Shown: in pieces, positions 6,998 through 13,767 of the stretch
Numbering within the stretch: position 1 is the stretch's first letter
How the letters are laid out: every line of letters begins with the position of its first letter
Assembly (NCBI GenBank): GCA_013812145.1
Contig: JACCTY010000077.1
Coordinates: forward strand, 1-32,829
Reading direction: 5' to 3'
DNA length: 32,829 nt
DNA from: Geodermatophilaceae bacterium
GTDB lineage: Bacteria; Actinomycetota; Actinomycetes; Mycobacteriales; Geodermatophilaceae
Translations under genes and position numbers: made by a program
Notes under the pieces: model-generated
What the model was told of the DNA's origin: nothing
What the model saw: the letters and a program-made list of their open reading frames with translations, nothing else
Databases searched by the model: none

Positions 6998-8608
6998 CTA
7001 CGGGGCGGGCGAGAACGTCTCGGCGAAGGTTTCGAACAGCTGCAGACTGCCCTCCCATTGCTGCTCCGGAGTGGACCAGTACAACGCATAGGCCCGGTCC
7101 GGACCGGTGATGGTGTTGCGGTTGAGCACGTGCAGCGAGCCGCTGTCGGCCTGCCAGGTGAACTCCCAATCGGCCGCGTCGTAGTCGCGGTAGACCACCG
7201 GCTCGATCATGATCCGCGAGTAGCCGCCGAGACGCTGCGAGACGCCGACCTCCTGGTTCTCCCAGTCGGCTACCGGGTCCGGCTTGGGCGTCTGCGTCTG
7301 GTCGATCCGCAGGAACCGGTCGCCACCCGGCTCCACGAAGTCCGTTATGGAGCCGTCCTTGGACACCGACCAGTCCGCGGGAACCGCCACAGCGAAGCCG
7401 GTCTCGTCCACGTGCAGCCGGAAACCCGCCGGCAGCTGGTCGCTCGGGCCGGCCGGGTCATCCGCGGCGGGATCCGTCCGCGGGGTTGCCGGTTCGGCCC
7501 GATGTTCGAGCGCTCCGCCGAAACCGGACGACAAGGGTTCATCCGCGTCGCCGACGTTGACAGCACTGACATCTGAGTGGCCCTGATCGTTGCTGCCGGC
7601 GACAGCGACGGCCCCGGCGGTGAGCGTCGCTACCGCGACGAATGCGGCAAGCGCGAGCGGCCGCCACCGGCGGCGATGGCGCCGGTCCGGCCGGGGCTTG
7701 GCAGGCCAGGATGCCGCGGGCGGAGGCGGTCGGGTGACAGCCTGAGCGGCCGGTCGGGCCGGTGCCCTCGGGCCGGCGGGAGCACGCATCAACTCGGGGG
7801 CGGCGGCCGCGGCGCACAGCATCAGCCGCGTCGTCTCGGCGGACAGTCGGAGGGCGGTTCTCTTGGCCAGCAGACCGCGCAGCACAGGTGCGAGTGGGCC
7901 GGACGGAAGCGCTGGGTCTTCGTTGACGACCGCATCCAAAGTCGACACCGTGTTTGATCTGGCGAACGGCGACCAACCCTCGACCGCGGTGAAGATCAGA
8001 CAACCGAGCGACCAGAGGTCCGTTGCCGGAGTGGCCCCGTGGCCCGCGACCCGCTCGGGGGCGAGGTAGTCGGGAGATCCGACGACCTGACCAGTCGCCG
8101 TTATCTCCGAGTCGCCGTCCATCGCGGCGATCCCGAAGTCGGTGAGGACCGCCGTACCGTCCAGCCGGAGCAACACGTTGGACGGCTTCACGTCGCGGTG
8201 CAGGACGCCACTGGCGTGCGCTGCCGTCAGCGCCTCGAGCACCTGCAGCGCGATCTGGATGACCTGTGCGGCCGGCAACCTGCCCTGCTGGCTTATCACC
8301 TGGGACAGCGGGCGACCGAGCATCCGCTCCATCACGATCCACGGCTGCCCGTCCTCGTCGACGACATCGAACACCTTGACCGCATGCGGGCAGCTGATGC
8401 GGGCCGCCGCCCGGGCCTCCCGCAGGCTGCGCTCGCGGAGGTCGTCGCGGCGCTCGGGGGTAAGCGCAGCCGGGAACACGATCTGCTTGACTGCGACGTC
8501 GCGGCCGAGAACCTCGTCCCGGGCGGCCCACACCGAGCCCATCCCGCCGTGTCCGATCGTCTCCTGCAGCCGGTACCGATTCCCCACGCGTCGATGAGTG
8601 GCGTCCAT
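6998..8608 (-). CDS. Receptor Ser/Thr protein kinase, paralogue (536 aa)
   Basis: A tandem paralogue of the downstream kinase gene, 47 bp from it. The kinase domain keeps GHGGMGSVW, K41, HRDVKPSN (D139), DFG (157-159) and SPDYLAPERV, so it should be active. A basic cluster (RRHRRRWR, about 309-316) precedes one membrane helix (about 317-338). The extracytoplasmic C-terminal domain (about 391-536; LPAGFRLHVDETGFAVAVP...ADWENQEVGVSQRLGGY) aligns closely with that of its neighbour, while the linkers are unlike. The pattern indicates an old duplication with the sensor conserved and the tether free to drift. ATG 8608 is the only start that fits the kinase N-terminus; its ribosome-binding site is poor. 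Confidence 0.9.
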   Translation of the reverse strand: MDATHRRVGNRYRLQETIGHGGMGSVWAARDEVLGRDVAVKQIVFPAALTPERRDDLRERSLREARAAARISCPHAVKVFDVVDEDGQPWIVMERMLGRPLSQVISQQGRLPAAQVIQIALQVLEALTAAHASGVLHRDVKPSNVLLRLDGTAVLTDFGIAAMDGDSEITATGQVVGSPDYLAPERVAGHGATPATDLWSLGCLIFTAVEGWSPFARSNTVSTLDAVVNEDPALPSGPLAPVLRGLLAKRTALRLSAETTRLMLCAAAAAPELMRAPAGPRAPARPAAQAVTRPPPPAASWPAKPRPDRRHRRRWRPLALAAFVAVATLTAGAVAVAGSNDQGHSDVSAVNVGDADEPLSSGFGGALEHRAEPATPRTDPAADDPAGPSDQLPAGFRLHVDETGFAVAVPADWSVSKDGSITDFVEPGGDRFLRIDQTQTPKPDPVADWENQEVGVSQRLGGYSRIMIEPVVYRDYDAADWEFTWQADSGSLHVLNRNTITGPDRAYALYWSTPEQQWEGSLQLFETFAETFSPAP

Positions 8609-8663
8609 GCCGTTGTATACGACGCGGTACCCGCCCGCGCTCACCCAACCGCCGGAAAAGTCG

Positions 8664-9662
8664 TCAGTCGAGGTCGCGCAGCAGGGGCAGGACGTGCTCG
8701 CCGAACTGGGACAGGAAGCGGCTCTGGTCGTCACCCGGACCGTGGAAGACGAGATGGCTGAAGCCCGCGTCGACGTACGGCCGGATCGCCTCGACCGCCT
8801 GCTGCGGATCGGAGGCGACGATCCATCGGCTCGCGACCTGCTCGATCGGCAGGGCGTCGCCGGCCTGCTGCATCTCGATCGGATCCTGCAGGCCCGACTT
8901 CTGCTCCGCGGTCAGCGCGAGGGGCGCCCAGAACCGGGTGTTCTGCATCGCCCGGTCGGGATCGAGATCGAAGGACAGCTTGATCTCGATCATCCGGTCG
9001 ATCGAGTCCTCCGCGCGGTTCGTGGCGGCCAACCCCTCGGCCACGGCCGGCAGGAGCCTGTCCGTGTAGAGGTCCATGCCCTTGCCGCTCGTGCAGATGA
9101 ACCCGTCTCCGGCGCGGCCGGCGTACCGGGCAACGACTGGTCCACCGGCCGCGATATAGATCGGGATCGGCTGATCCGGCCGGTCATAGACGGTTGCATC
9201 GACGGTGGTGTAGTAATCGCCGTCGAAGCTGACCCGCTGCGAGGTCCAGAGCGCTCGGATCAGGTCCACCGCCTCACCCAACCGCGCCAGCCGCTCCTTG
9301 AAGGCCGGCCAGGCCATCCCCGTCACGGCCACCTCGTTCATGGCCTCGCCGGTGCCGATGCCCAACATGACGCGGCCGGGGAACAGACAACCCATGGTCG
9401 CAAACGCCTGGGCGATCACGGCCGGTTGGTAGCGGAACGTGGGGGTCAGCACGCTGGTCCCCAGCATGACCCGGGACGTCCGCTCGCCTACGGCGCTCAT
9501 CCACGCGATGGAAAACGGCGCGTGCCCACCGTCGTGTCGCCATGGCTGGTAGTGGTCGCTGATGAGAACGCTGTCCAGCCCGATGTCCTCGGCCTGTACG
9601 GCGTACTCCAGCAGCGGGCGCGGACCGAACTGCTCGGCCGACGCCTTGTAGCCAACCTTCAT
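8664..9662 (-). CDS. fgd: F420-dependent glucose-6-phosphate dehydrogenase
   Basis: FGD oxidises glucose-6-phosphate to 6-phosphogluconolactone using coenzyme F420, supplying F420H2 to reductases of the cytosol. The 332-aa protein matches the mycobacterial enzyme along its whole length: start ([11 protein letters not shown]), [17 protein letters not shown] (H and W of the F420/active-site region), [52 protein letters not shown] and [17 protein letters not shown]. It is therefore a true FGD rather than a generic luciferase-like monooxygenase. ATG 9662 starts the conserved N-terminus. It lies 12 bp downstream of the copA pseudogene and upstream of two kinases and fbiC on the same strand. A gene for 6-phosphogluconate dehydrogenase (gnd), the next oxidative step, is at 19519. 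Confidence 0.93.
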   Translation of the reverse strand: MKVGYKASAEQFGPRPLLEYAVQAEDIGLDSVLISDHYQPWRHDGGHAPFSIAWMSAVGERTSRVMLGTSVLTPTFRYQPAVIAQAFATMGCLFPGRVMLGIGTGEAMNEVAVTGMAWPAFKERLARLGEAVDLIRALWTSQRVSFDGDYYTTVDATVYDRPDQPIPIYIAAGGPVVARYAGRAGDGFICTSGKGMDLYTDRLLPAVAEGLAATNRAEDSIDRMIEIKLSFDLDPDRAMQNTRFWAPLALTAEQKSGLQDPIEMQQAGDALPIEQVASRWIVASDPQQAVEAIRPYVDAGFSHLVFHGPGDDQSRFLSQFGEHVLPLLRDLD

Positions 9663-9674
9663 GCCAGCTCACTT

Positions 9675-10745
9675 CTAGGCGAAGTTGCGTAACCGCAGGC
9701 TATTCGTCACGACGAAAAGAGAGGACATCGCCATCGCCGCACCCGCCAGCAACGGGTTGAGCAGGCCCGCCGCGGCCACCGGGATCAGCACGATGTTGTA
9801 TGCGAAGGCCCAGAACAGTTTGCCCTTGATGATGCCCAGGGTTCGCCGGGCGAGCCGGATGGCGTCGACAGCGACGTTCAGATCCCCGCGGACGACGGTC
9901 AGGTCACTTGCCTCGATCGCCACGTCCGTCCCGGTCCCCATCGCCAGCCCGAGGTCGGCCTGGGCGAGTGCGGCGGCGTCGCTGACGCCGTCGCAGACCA
10001 TGGCGACGACCGCACCGCCGGCTTGCAGTCGGCGTACCGCCTCCACCTTGCCCTGCGGCAGCACGTCGGCGATCACGTCGCCGATGCCGACCTCGGCGGC
10101 CACCGCACCGGCCGCACCGGCATTGTCGCCGGTGAGCAGTACGGGGCGCAGCCCGAGTTCGCGCAGCCGACGTACCGCCTCGGCGCTGGTTGGCTTGACG
10201 GTGTCCGAGACGGTGAGTACGCCGCGCACTCGATCGTCCCACCCTTCACGGTTGGCGAATCCGGTGATGCCGGGCAGCGGTGCGTCGGCGGCGGCCGCGA
10301 TGGCCTGGGCGATCGGATGCTCGGAGCCGGCCTTGAGCGCGCCCGCCAGTCGCAGTGTCTCGGGGTCTCCGTCAACACGGACCAGGGACATTCGGCCCTG
10401 CGTGATGGTGCCGGTCTTGTCCAGCACGATCGTGTCAACCGCGCGGCTGGACTCCAGCACCTCGGGTCCCTTGAGCAGGATGCCGAGTTACGCACCGCGA
10501 CCGGTGCCGACCATCAGCGCCGCCGCCGGCAGAGTCAGGACAAGGCTGACCAGCAAGTCGCTGGCGCAACGCCCGATCGGTCGTCCACAGTGGACGGTTC
10601 GGCGTCGACCTCGCGGACGGGGAGTACGGCGGAGTAGCCGGCGGCGGTCACCGTGTCGAGCAACGCGGCGGTGGACACCCGCTCTGGGTCGTAGCTCACC
10701 GACGCCCTTTTCGGTCGCGTAGTTGACCGAGGCAGCTCGGCGTCG
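9675..10745 (-). pseudogene. copA: Copper-translocating P-type ATPase, decayed
   Basis: Pieces of a CopA-type Cu+ efflux pump remain. They are a heavy-metal-domain tail (about 10610-10740), one membrane-helix start (DLLVSLVLTLP), then a jump straight to AALMVGTGRGA and the phosphorylation domain with DKTGTITQG, GDN and the last two helices. Lesions seen: loss of the N-terminus next to copZ; an extra base at AAAAGGGCG (about 10697) that shifts the frame; further shifts near 10555-10580; deletion of most membrane segments; a TAA replacing the Gln of GRGAQLGIL (about 10489); and the hinge motif GDGVNDAPAL changed to CDGVSDAAAL. Changes of several kinds argue for true loss of selection rather than a single sequencing error. 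The open 3' part (9675-10460) is long but cannot make a pump. Confidence 0.9.
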
Positions 10746-10755
10746 ACCGTTGTCG

Positions 10756-10977
10756 TCATGTCCGGGCTGCGGTGTAGCCGGCCTCGGTTACCGCTGCCAG
10801 TACCGAATAGTCGGACACGCCGTGGCTGCGCACGACCATGCGGCCGGACGTCAGGTCGACGTCGACGTCGATGACCCCGGCCACGTCACCGACCTCCTCG
10901 GACACCGATGCCACGCAGTGTCCGCAGGTCATACCGGACACCGTGTACTCGCGCTGGATGGCCTTCTGGTCGCTCAT
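10756..10977 (-). CDS. copZ: Copper chaperone CopZ (heavy-metal-associated domain)
   Basis: A 73-aa single HMA-domain protein that would bind Cu+ through the Cys pair of GMTCGHC (C18, C21) and hand it to the efflux ATPase and the CsoR repressor. The rest of the ferredoxin-like fold (VDVDLTSGRMVV, AAVTEAGYTA) is intact. Its ATG overlaps the TGA of csoR (ATGA), so it is translationally coupled to that broken gene. Its own stop codon abuts the copA remains. It is the only open gene left in the csoR-copZ-copA operon. It may still be expressed, although premature termination in csoR could reduce coupling. Confidence 0.9.
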   Translation of the reverse strand: MSDQKAIQREYTVSGMTCGHCVASVSEEVGDVAGVIDVDVDLTSGRMVVRSHGVSDYSVLAAVTEAGYTAART

Positions 10978-11264
10978 GACCGCACCAGCCGAGCGATCGC
11001 GGCGGAGGCCTCGTGCAGCTTGGTGTCGGCCTCGTCGCCGCCTTGGGCCACAGCCTCGCGTACGCAGTGGTCCAGGTGCTGGTCGAGCAGTCCAAGGGAC
11101 ACCGACTACAGAGCCTTGGTGGCCGCGGACACCTGGGTCAGGACATCGATGCAGTACTGATCCGCCTCGACCATCCGCTGCAGACCGCGGACCTGTCCCT
11201 CGACCCGGCGCAGCCGAGTCAACAGTTGATCCTTGGTGGGGATGTATCCGGGCTGGTCGGCCAT
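10974..11264 (-). pseudogene. csoR: Copper-sensing repressor CsoR with in-frame amber stop
   Basis: The frame from ATG 11264 gives a normal CsoR N-terminus ([21 protein letters not shown], first Cu ligand C38 in QYCIDVL). It then meets TAG at 11106-11108, exactly where other CsoR proteins have Gln (ATKAL-Q-SVSLGLL). Reading through the stop restores an intact C-terminus in the same frame to TGA 10974, with the other two Cu ligands H63 and C67 (DQHLDHC). A single C-to-T change explains the break. As it stands, the product is 52 aa without the Cu site and should not form the repressor tetramer. Readthrough or a base-calling error are the alternatives. Confidence 0.85.
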
Positions 11265-11299
11265 CGCGCGTTGCTCCCGTCGTCCTTGACGGCAACCCA

Positions 11300-11818
11300 C
11301 TATACCCCCCCGGGGTAGTTACAGCCGAGCGTCTCCGGCTCCCCCTTGAACGGGCCTACTATGTCTGCGGTGATCCAGCCGCCGTAGAAGCCACCGGCCT
11401 GCGGCTTGACCGCCTCGCCGTCGAGCAGTACCACGTCCATCCGGCCCGGGTACACCGCCACCGCCCCGCGCAGTGCGTGGAACGCGGCGGTCGGATCCTG
11501 ATAGGACCAGCCGGCGTTGTCCCGGCGTACGCCGCCGCCCGAAAGGTGCCAGTAGGTGGCGGCTCCCTTGAACTCACAGAAGCTGGCGCCTGCGCCGAAA
11601 TCGAGCGACCCGGGCGCGAAGTCCTCCGGGGCGGCGTAGTAGACCGGTGGATGGCTCGTCTCGCAGACCCGCCAGCTGCGCCGGGTGTCCAGGATCGTCT
11701 CCTGGCCGAGGCGGATCTCGATGTGCCGGTCGGAGCGCTGCACGGAGGGCGGACGCGGATACTCCCAGACCGACTCCTGGCCGGGTCGCGGCTCGACCCG
11801 TCGAGCGCGGCCGGTCAC
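11300..11818 (-). CDS. DUF427 domain protein
   Basis: A 172-aa cytosolic protein of the DUF427 family. Family landmarks are [20 protein letters not shown] at the start, the [15 protein letters not shown] motif, and [15 protein letters not shown]. The biochemical role of the family is unknown. GTG 11818 overlaps the TGA of the DUF3618 gene (GTGA), so the two are translationally coupled. Its 3' end contains the csoR operator. Confidence 0.85.
   Translation of the reverse strand: MTGRARRVEPRPGQESVWEYPRPPSVQRSDRHIEIRLGQETILDTRRSWRVCETSHPPVYYAAPEDFAPGSLDFGAGASFCEFKGAATYWHLSGGGVRRDNAGWSYQDPTAAFHALRGAVAVYPGRMDVVLLDGEAVKPQAGGFYGGWITADIVGPFKGEPETLGCNYPGGV
11301..11318. promoter_or_regulatory. Probable CsoR operator
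   Basis: TACCCCCCCGGGGTA (11303-11317) has TACCCC/GGGGTA arms around a short C-rich centre. This is the G/C-tract palindrome bound by CsoR-family repressors. It lies 37 bp upstream of the csoR start and overlaps the stop codon of the DUF427 gene. It would have autoregulated the csoR-copZ-copA operon. Confidence 0.65.
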
Positions 11819-12057
11819 CCGGCTCGGCGGTTGCGTAGCCGGTTGATGACGACCACGGCGGTCACCGCGGCGGCCGTGCCACCGATGATCATCTTGCCCT
11901 TCGTCGAGGTGACGAACTCGCGGACCGAGGCCTTGCCGACCTCAGCCAGCCGTTTGGGGCTCGTGCGCTCGACCAGCTGATCGAGTGTCGAGCCGAGTTC
12001 CTCGCGGGCGTGCTCGATCTCGCGCTGAATGGTCTCGGGGTCGCGATTCACGCCCAT
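11815..12057 (-). CDS. DUF3618 small membrane protein
   Basis: An 80-aa protein with a charged amphipathic N-terminal half (RDPETIQREIEHAREELGST) and one predicted membrane segment (about 54-71, MIIGGTAAAVTAVVVI) followed by an Arg-rich tail. The RDPETIQREIE...REEL pattern marks the DUF3618 family of actinobacterial envelope-associated proteins of unknown function. It is the first gene of the minus-strand run and is divergent from bcp, with 66 bp between the two starts. Confidence 0.85.
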   Translation of the reverse strand: MGVNRDPETIQREIEHAREELGSTLDQLVERTSPKRLAEVGKASVREFVTSTKGKMIIGGTAAAVTAVVVINRLRNRRAG

Positions 12058-12123
12058 AGACTGCCACGTCGCCCCCCGGACGTCCCAACGACGTGATCAA
12101 GACGCCCAGGTAGGTTGCCGGCC

Positions 12124-12597
12124 ATGACCGAAACCACTCGACTCGAGCCCGGTGACCAGGCGCCCGAGTTCACCCTGCCCGACGCGGACGGCACCCCGGT
12201 GTCCCTGTCCGCGTACCGGGGCCGGCGGGTGATCGTCTACTTCTACCCGGCGGCGTCCACCCCGGGCTGCACCAAACAAGCCTGCGACTTCACCACCGCC
12301 CGCGAGGAGCTGCACGGTGACGGGGTGGACGTCATCGGGATCTCACCCGACTCCCCGGCCAAGCTGGCTCGCTTCCGCGACTCGGAGAACCTGACCATCA
12401 CGCTGCTGTCGGATGTGGACAGAGCCGTCATGACGGCGTACGGGACGTACGGGACGAAGAAGCTCTACGGCAAGGAGGTCACCGGCGTGATCCGCTCGAC
12501 GTTCGTGCTCGACGTGAACGGCCGGGTCGAGCTGGCGCAGTACAACGTCAAGGCCACCGGGCACGTGGACAAGCTGCGCCGCGAACTGGCGATCTAG
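12124..12597 (+). CDS. bcp: Thioredoxin-dependent peroxiredoxin, Bcp/PrxQ
   Basis: A 157-aa thiol peroxidase that reduces hydrogen and organic peroxides. Peroxidatic C49 and resolving C54 lie in STPGCTKQACDF, the CX4C arrangement of atypical two-Cys PrxQ enzymes. The GDQAPEFTLPDADG opening, VIVYFYPAA and VIRSTFVLDVNGRV are all typical. ATG 12124 is preferred over the TTG three codons upstream because it matches the usual family length. The gene is followed 14 bp later by tRNA-Leu. Confidence 0.93.
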   Translation: MTETTRLEPGDQAPEFTLPDADGTPVSLSAYRGRRVIVYFYPAASTPGCTKQACDFTTAREELHGDGVDVIGISPDSPAKLARFRDSENLTITLLSDVDRAVMTAYGTYGTKKLYGKEVTGVIRSTFVLDVNGRVELAQYNVKATGHVDKLRRELAI

Positions 12598-12610
12598 AAT
12601 TCCGCCGTAC

Positions 12611-12691
12611 GCGGGAGTGGTGTAACGGCAGCCACGCCAGGTTTAGGTCCTGGTGCCTTCGGGCGTGGGGGTTCGACTCCCCCCTCCCGCA
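12611..12691 (+). tRNA. tRNA-Leu (anticodon TAG)
   Basis: The acceptor stem GCGGGAG pairs with CTCCCGC. The anticodon stem CCAGG/CCTGG encloses the loop TTTAGGT (anticodon TAG). A class II variable arm (GCC-TTC-GGGC) and a T-arm GGGGG-TTCGACT-CCCCC follow, with discriminator A at 12691. CCA is not encoded; CCG follows. The 3' end is the attachment site of the element that follows, and the element supplies an identical 3' end, so the tRNA stays whole. Confidence 0.95.
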
Positions 12692-12692
12692 C
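12667..12692 (+). repeat. attL (26-bp direct repeat, tRNA-Leu 3' end)
   Basis: The repeat begins GGGGGTTCGACTCCCCCC and runs to the CCCGCAC end of the tRNA. It is identical to 16953-16978. It covers the T-arm and acceptor 3' strand, a common crossover region for tyrosine integrases. Confidence 0.92.
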
Positions 12693-12739
12693 CGCAAGAG
12701 TGCAGGTCAGAGCGGGTATCGCGGCTCGCTGGGAGGCCG

Positions 12740-12761
12740 TCTGCTAACAGACTGCTAACGG
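12740..12761 (+). repeat. Left integrase arm-type repeat
   Basis: Two TGCTAAC heptads 11 bp apart overlap the 3' end of the integrase gene. The whole 22-bp block recurs identically at 16817-16838 near the other end of the element. Paired heptads one helical turn apart suit the arm-binding domain of the integrase. Confidence 0.75.
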
Positions 12762-13756
12762 GCGGTTCCGAACACGAGCGCGGCGACGGTCTCGGCTGCC
12801 TCGCCGTGCAGCGCCGGGGACACGTGCGAGTAGGTGTCCAGGGTGATGCTGATCGAGGCGTGCCCGAGCCGTTCCTGTACGACCTTCGGGTGTACGCCGG
12901 CCGCTAGGGCCATCGTCGCCCAGCCGTGCCGCGGATCGTGCAGCCGGATCGGTGGCAGCCCGAGCCGCGCGAGTCGGCGGGTGAACTCGCGGGAGAACCG
13001 CTCCGGGTGCAGCGGCGTCCCGTCGACCTTGGCGAACACGAGGTCGTGGTCTCGCCAGCCCGCGCCGATGAGCAGCCGCTCTGCCGTTTGCGCCTTCCGG
13101 TGCTCCCGCAACGCCGCGACGGTCACCGCGTCGAGGGTGACCGTACGGCGGCCCTTCGCGGTCTTGGGGGTGCCGAACCGCACTTCGTGGTTGACCGTGA
13201 CGACGGTCTGCCTGATCGCGGCCCTGCAGGCGGCCAGGTCAAGGTCGGCCCAACGGAGGCCGAGGGCTTCACCCCGGCGCATCCCGGTCGTTGCCAGCAA
13301 CAGGTACGCGGCCCAATGCCGATCCGTCGTGCGGGCGCCGTCGAGGAACCGAGCTAACTCCTGCGCGCTCCACGTCACCATGTTCGGGCTCCCTGAGGAC
13401 GTGCCTCGCGGCGGGTCTGCGGCGTCGGCTGGATTGCGTGCCAGCCTCCCCCAGCGCACCGCGTCCTTGAACAGTCGGTGGGCGATCGTGTGCACGTAGC
13501 GGACCGATCGCGGGGCCAGTCCACCGCCCTCGGCGTCCTTACGCCCCCCGGCTAGCAGGACGGCGTACAGGCCGTTGAGTGCGCCCGCGTCGACCCCCGC
13601 CAGCGGAGTCGTCCCGAGGTACGGGAGCACGTGCAGACGCAGATTGCGGGCGTAGCTGTAGTGCGTGGCCGGTCGCAGGGTCGGCTCGATCGCCGCCAGC
13701 CAATCCGTAGCGAACTCGGCGAGGGTCTGGCGCGACTTGGGGACGTACGCGCCCGC
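12755..13756 (-). pseudogene. int: Tyrosine recombinase (integrase), 5'-truncated
   Basis: A phage-type tyrosine integrase of the actinobacterial tRNA-integrating group. The frame is open from about 13756 (GAYVPKSRQTLAEFATDWL, core-binding domain) through the catalytic domain. Catalytic residues seen: the first Arg in TTGMRRGEALGLRW, a Lys-bearing hairpin TPKTAKGRRTV, HDPRHGW (H-x-x-R; the usual Leu is Pro here), GHASISITLDTYSHV with the His and the Tyr nucleophile. No start codon precedes the core-binding domain. The expected 60-80 residue N-terminal arm-binding domain is missing, replaced by the 5' end of the opposite-strand terminase gene. A GTG at 13630 could give a shorter protein lacking part of the core-binding domain. 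Recombination activity is doubtful. Confidence 0.85.
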
Positions 13757-13767
13757 TGGATCTCGAT

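Noticed and set aside
9675-10460. Open 261-codon copA 3' part as a functional small ATPase
   Set aside because: It lacks the membrane domain and actuator, and the hinge motif is mutated; best seen as part of the pseudogene.
11106-11108. Stop-codon reassignment (TAG as Gln)
   Set aside because: TAG ends fbiC, bcp, serB and pncA normally in this window, so a code change is not supported.
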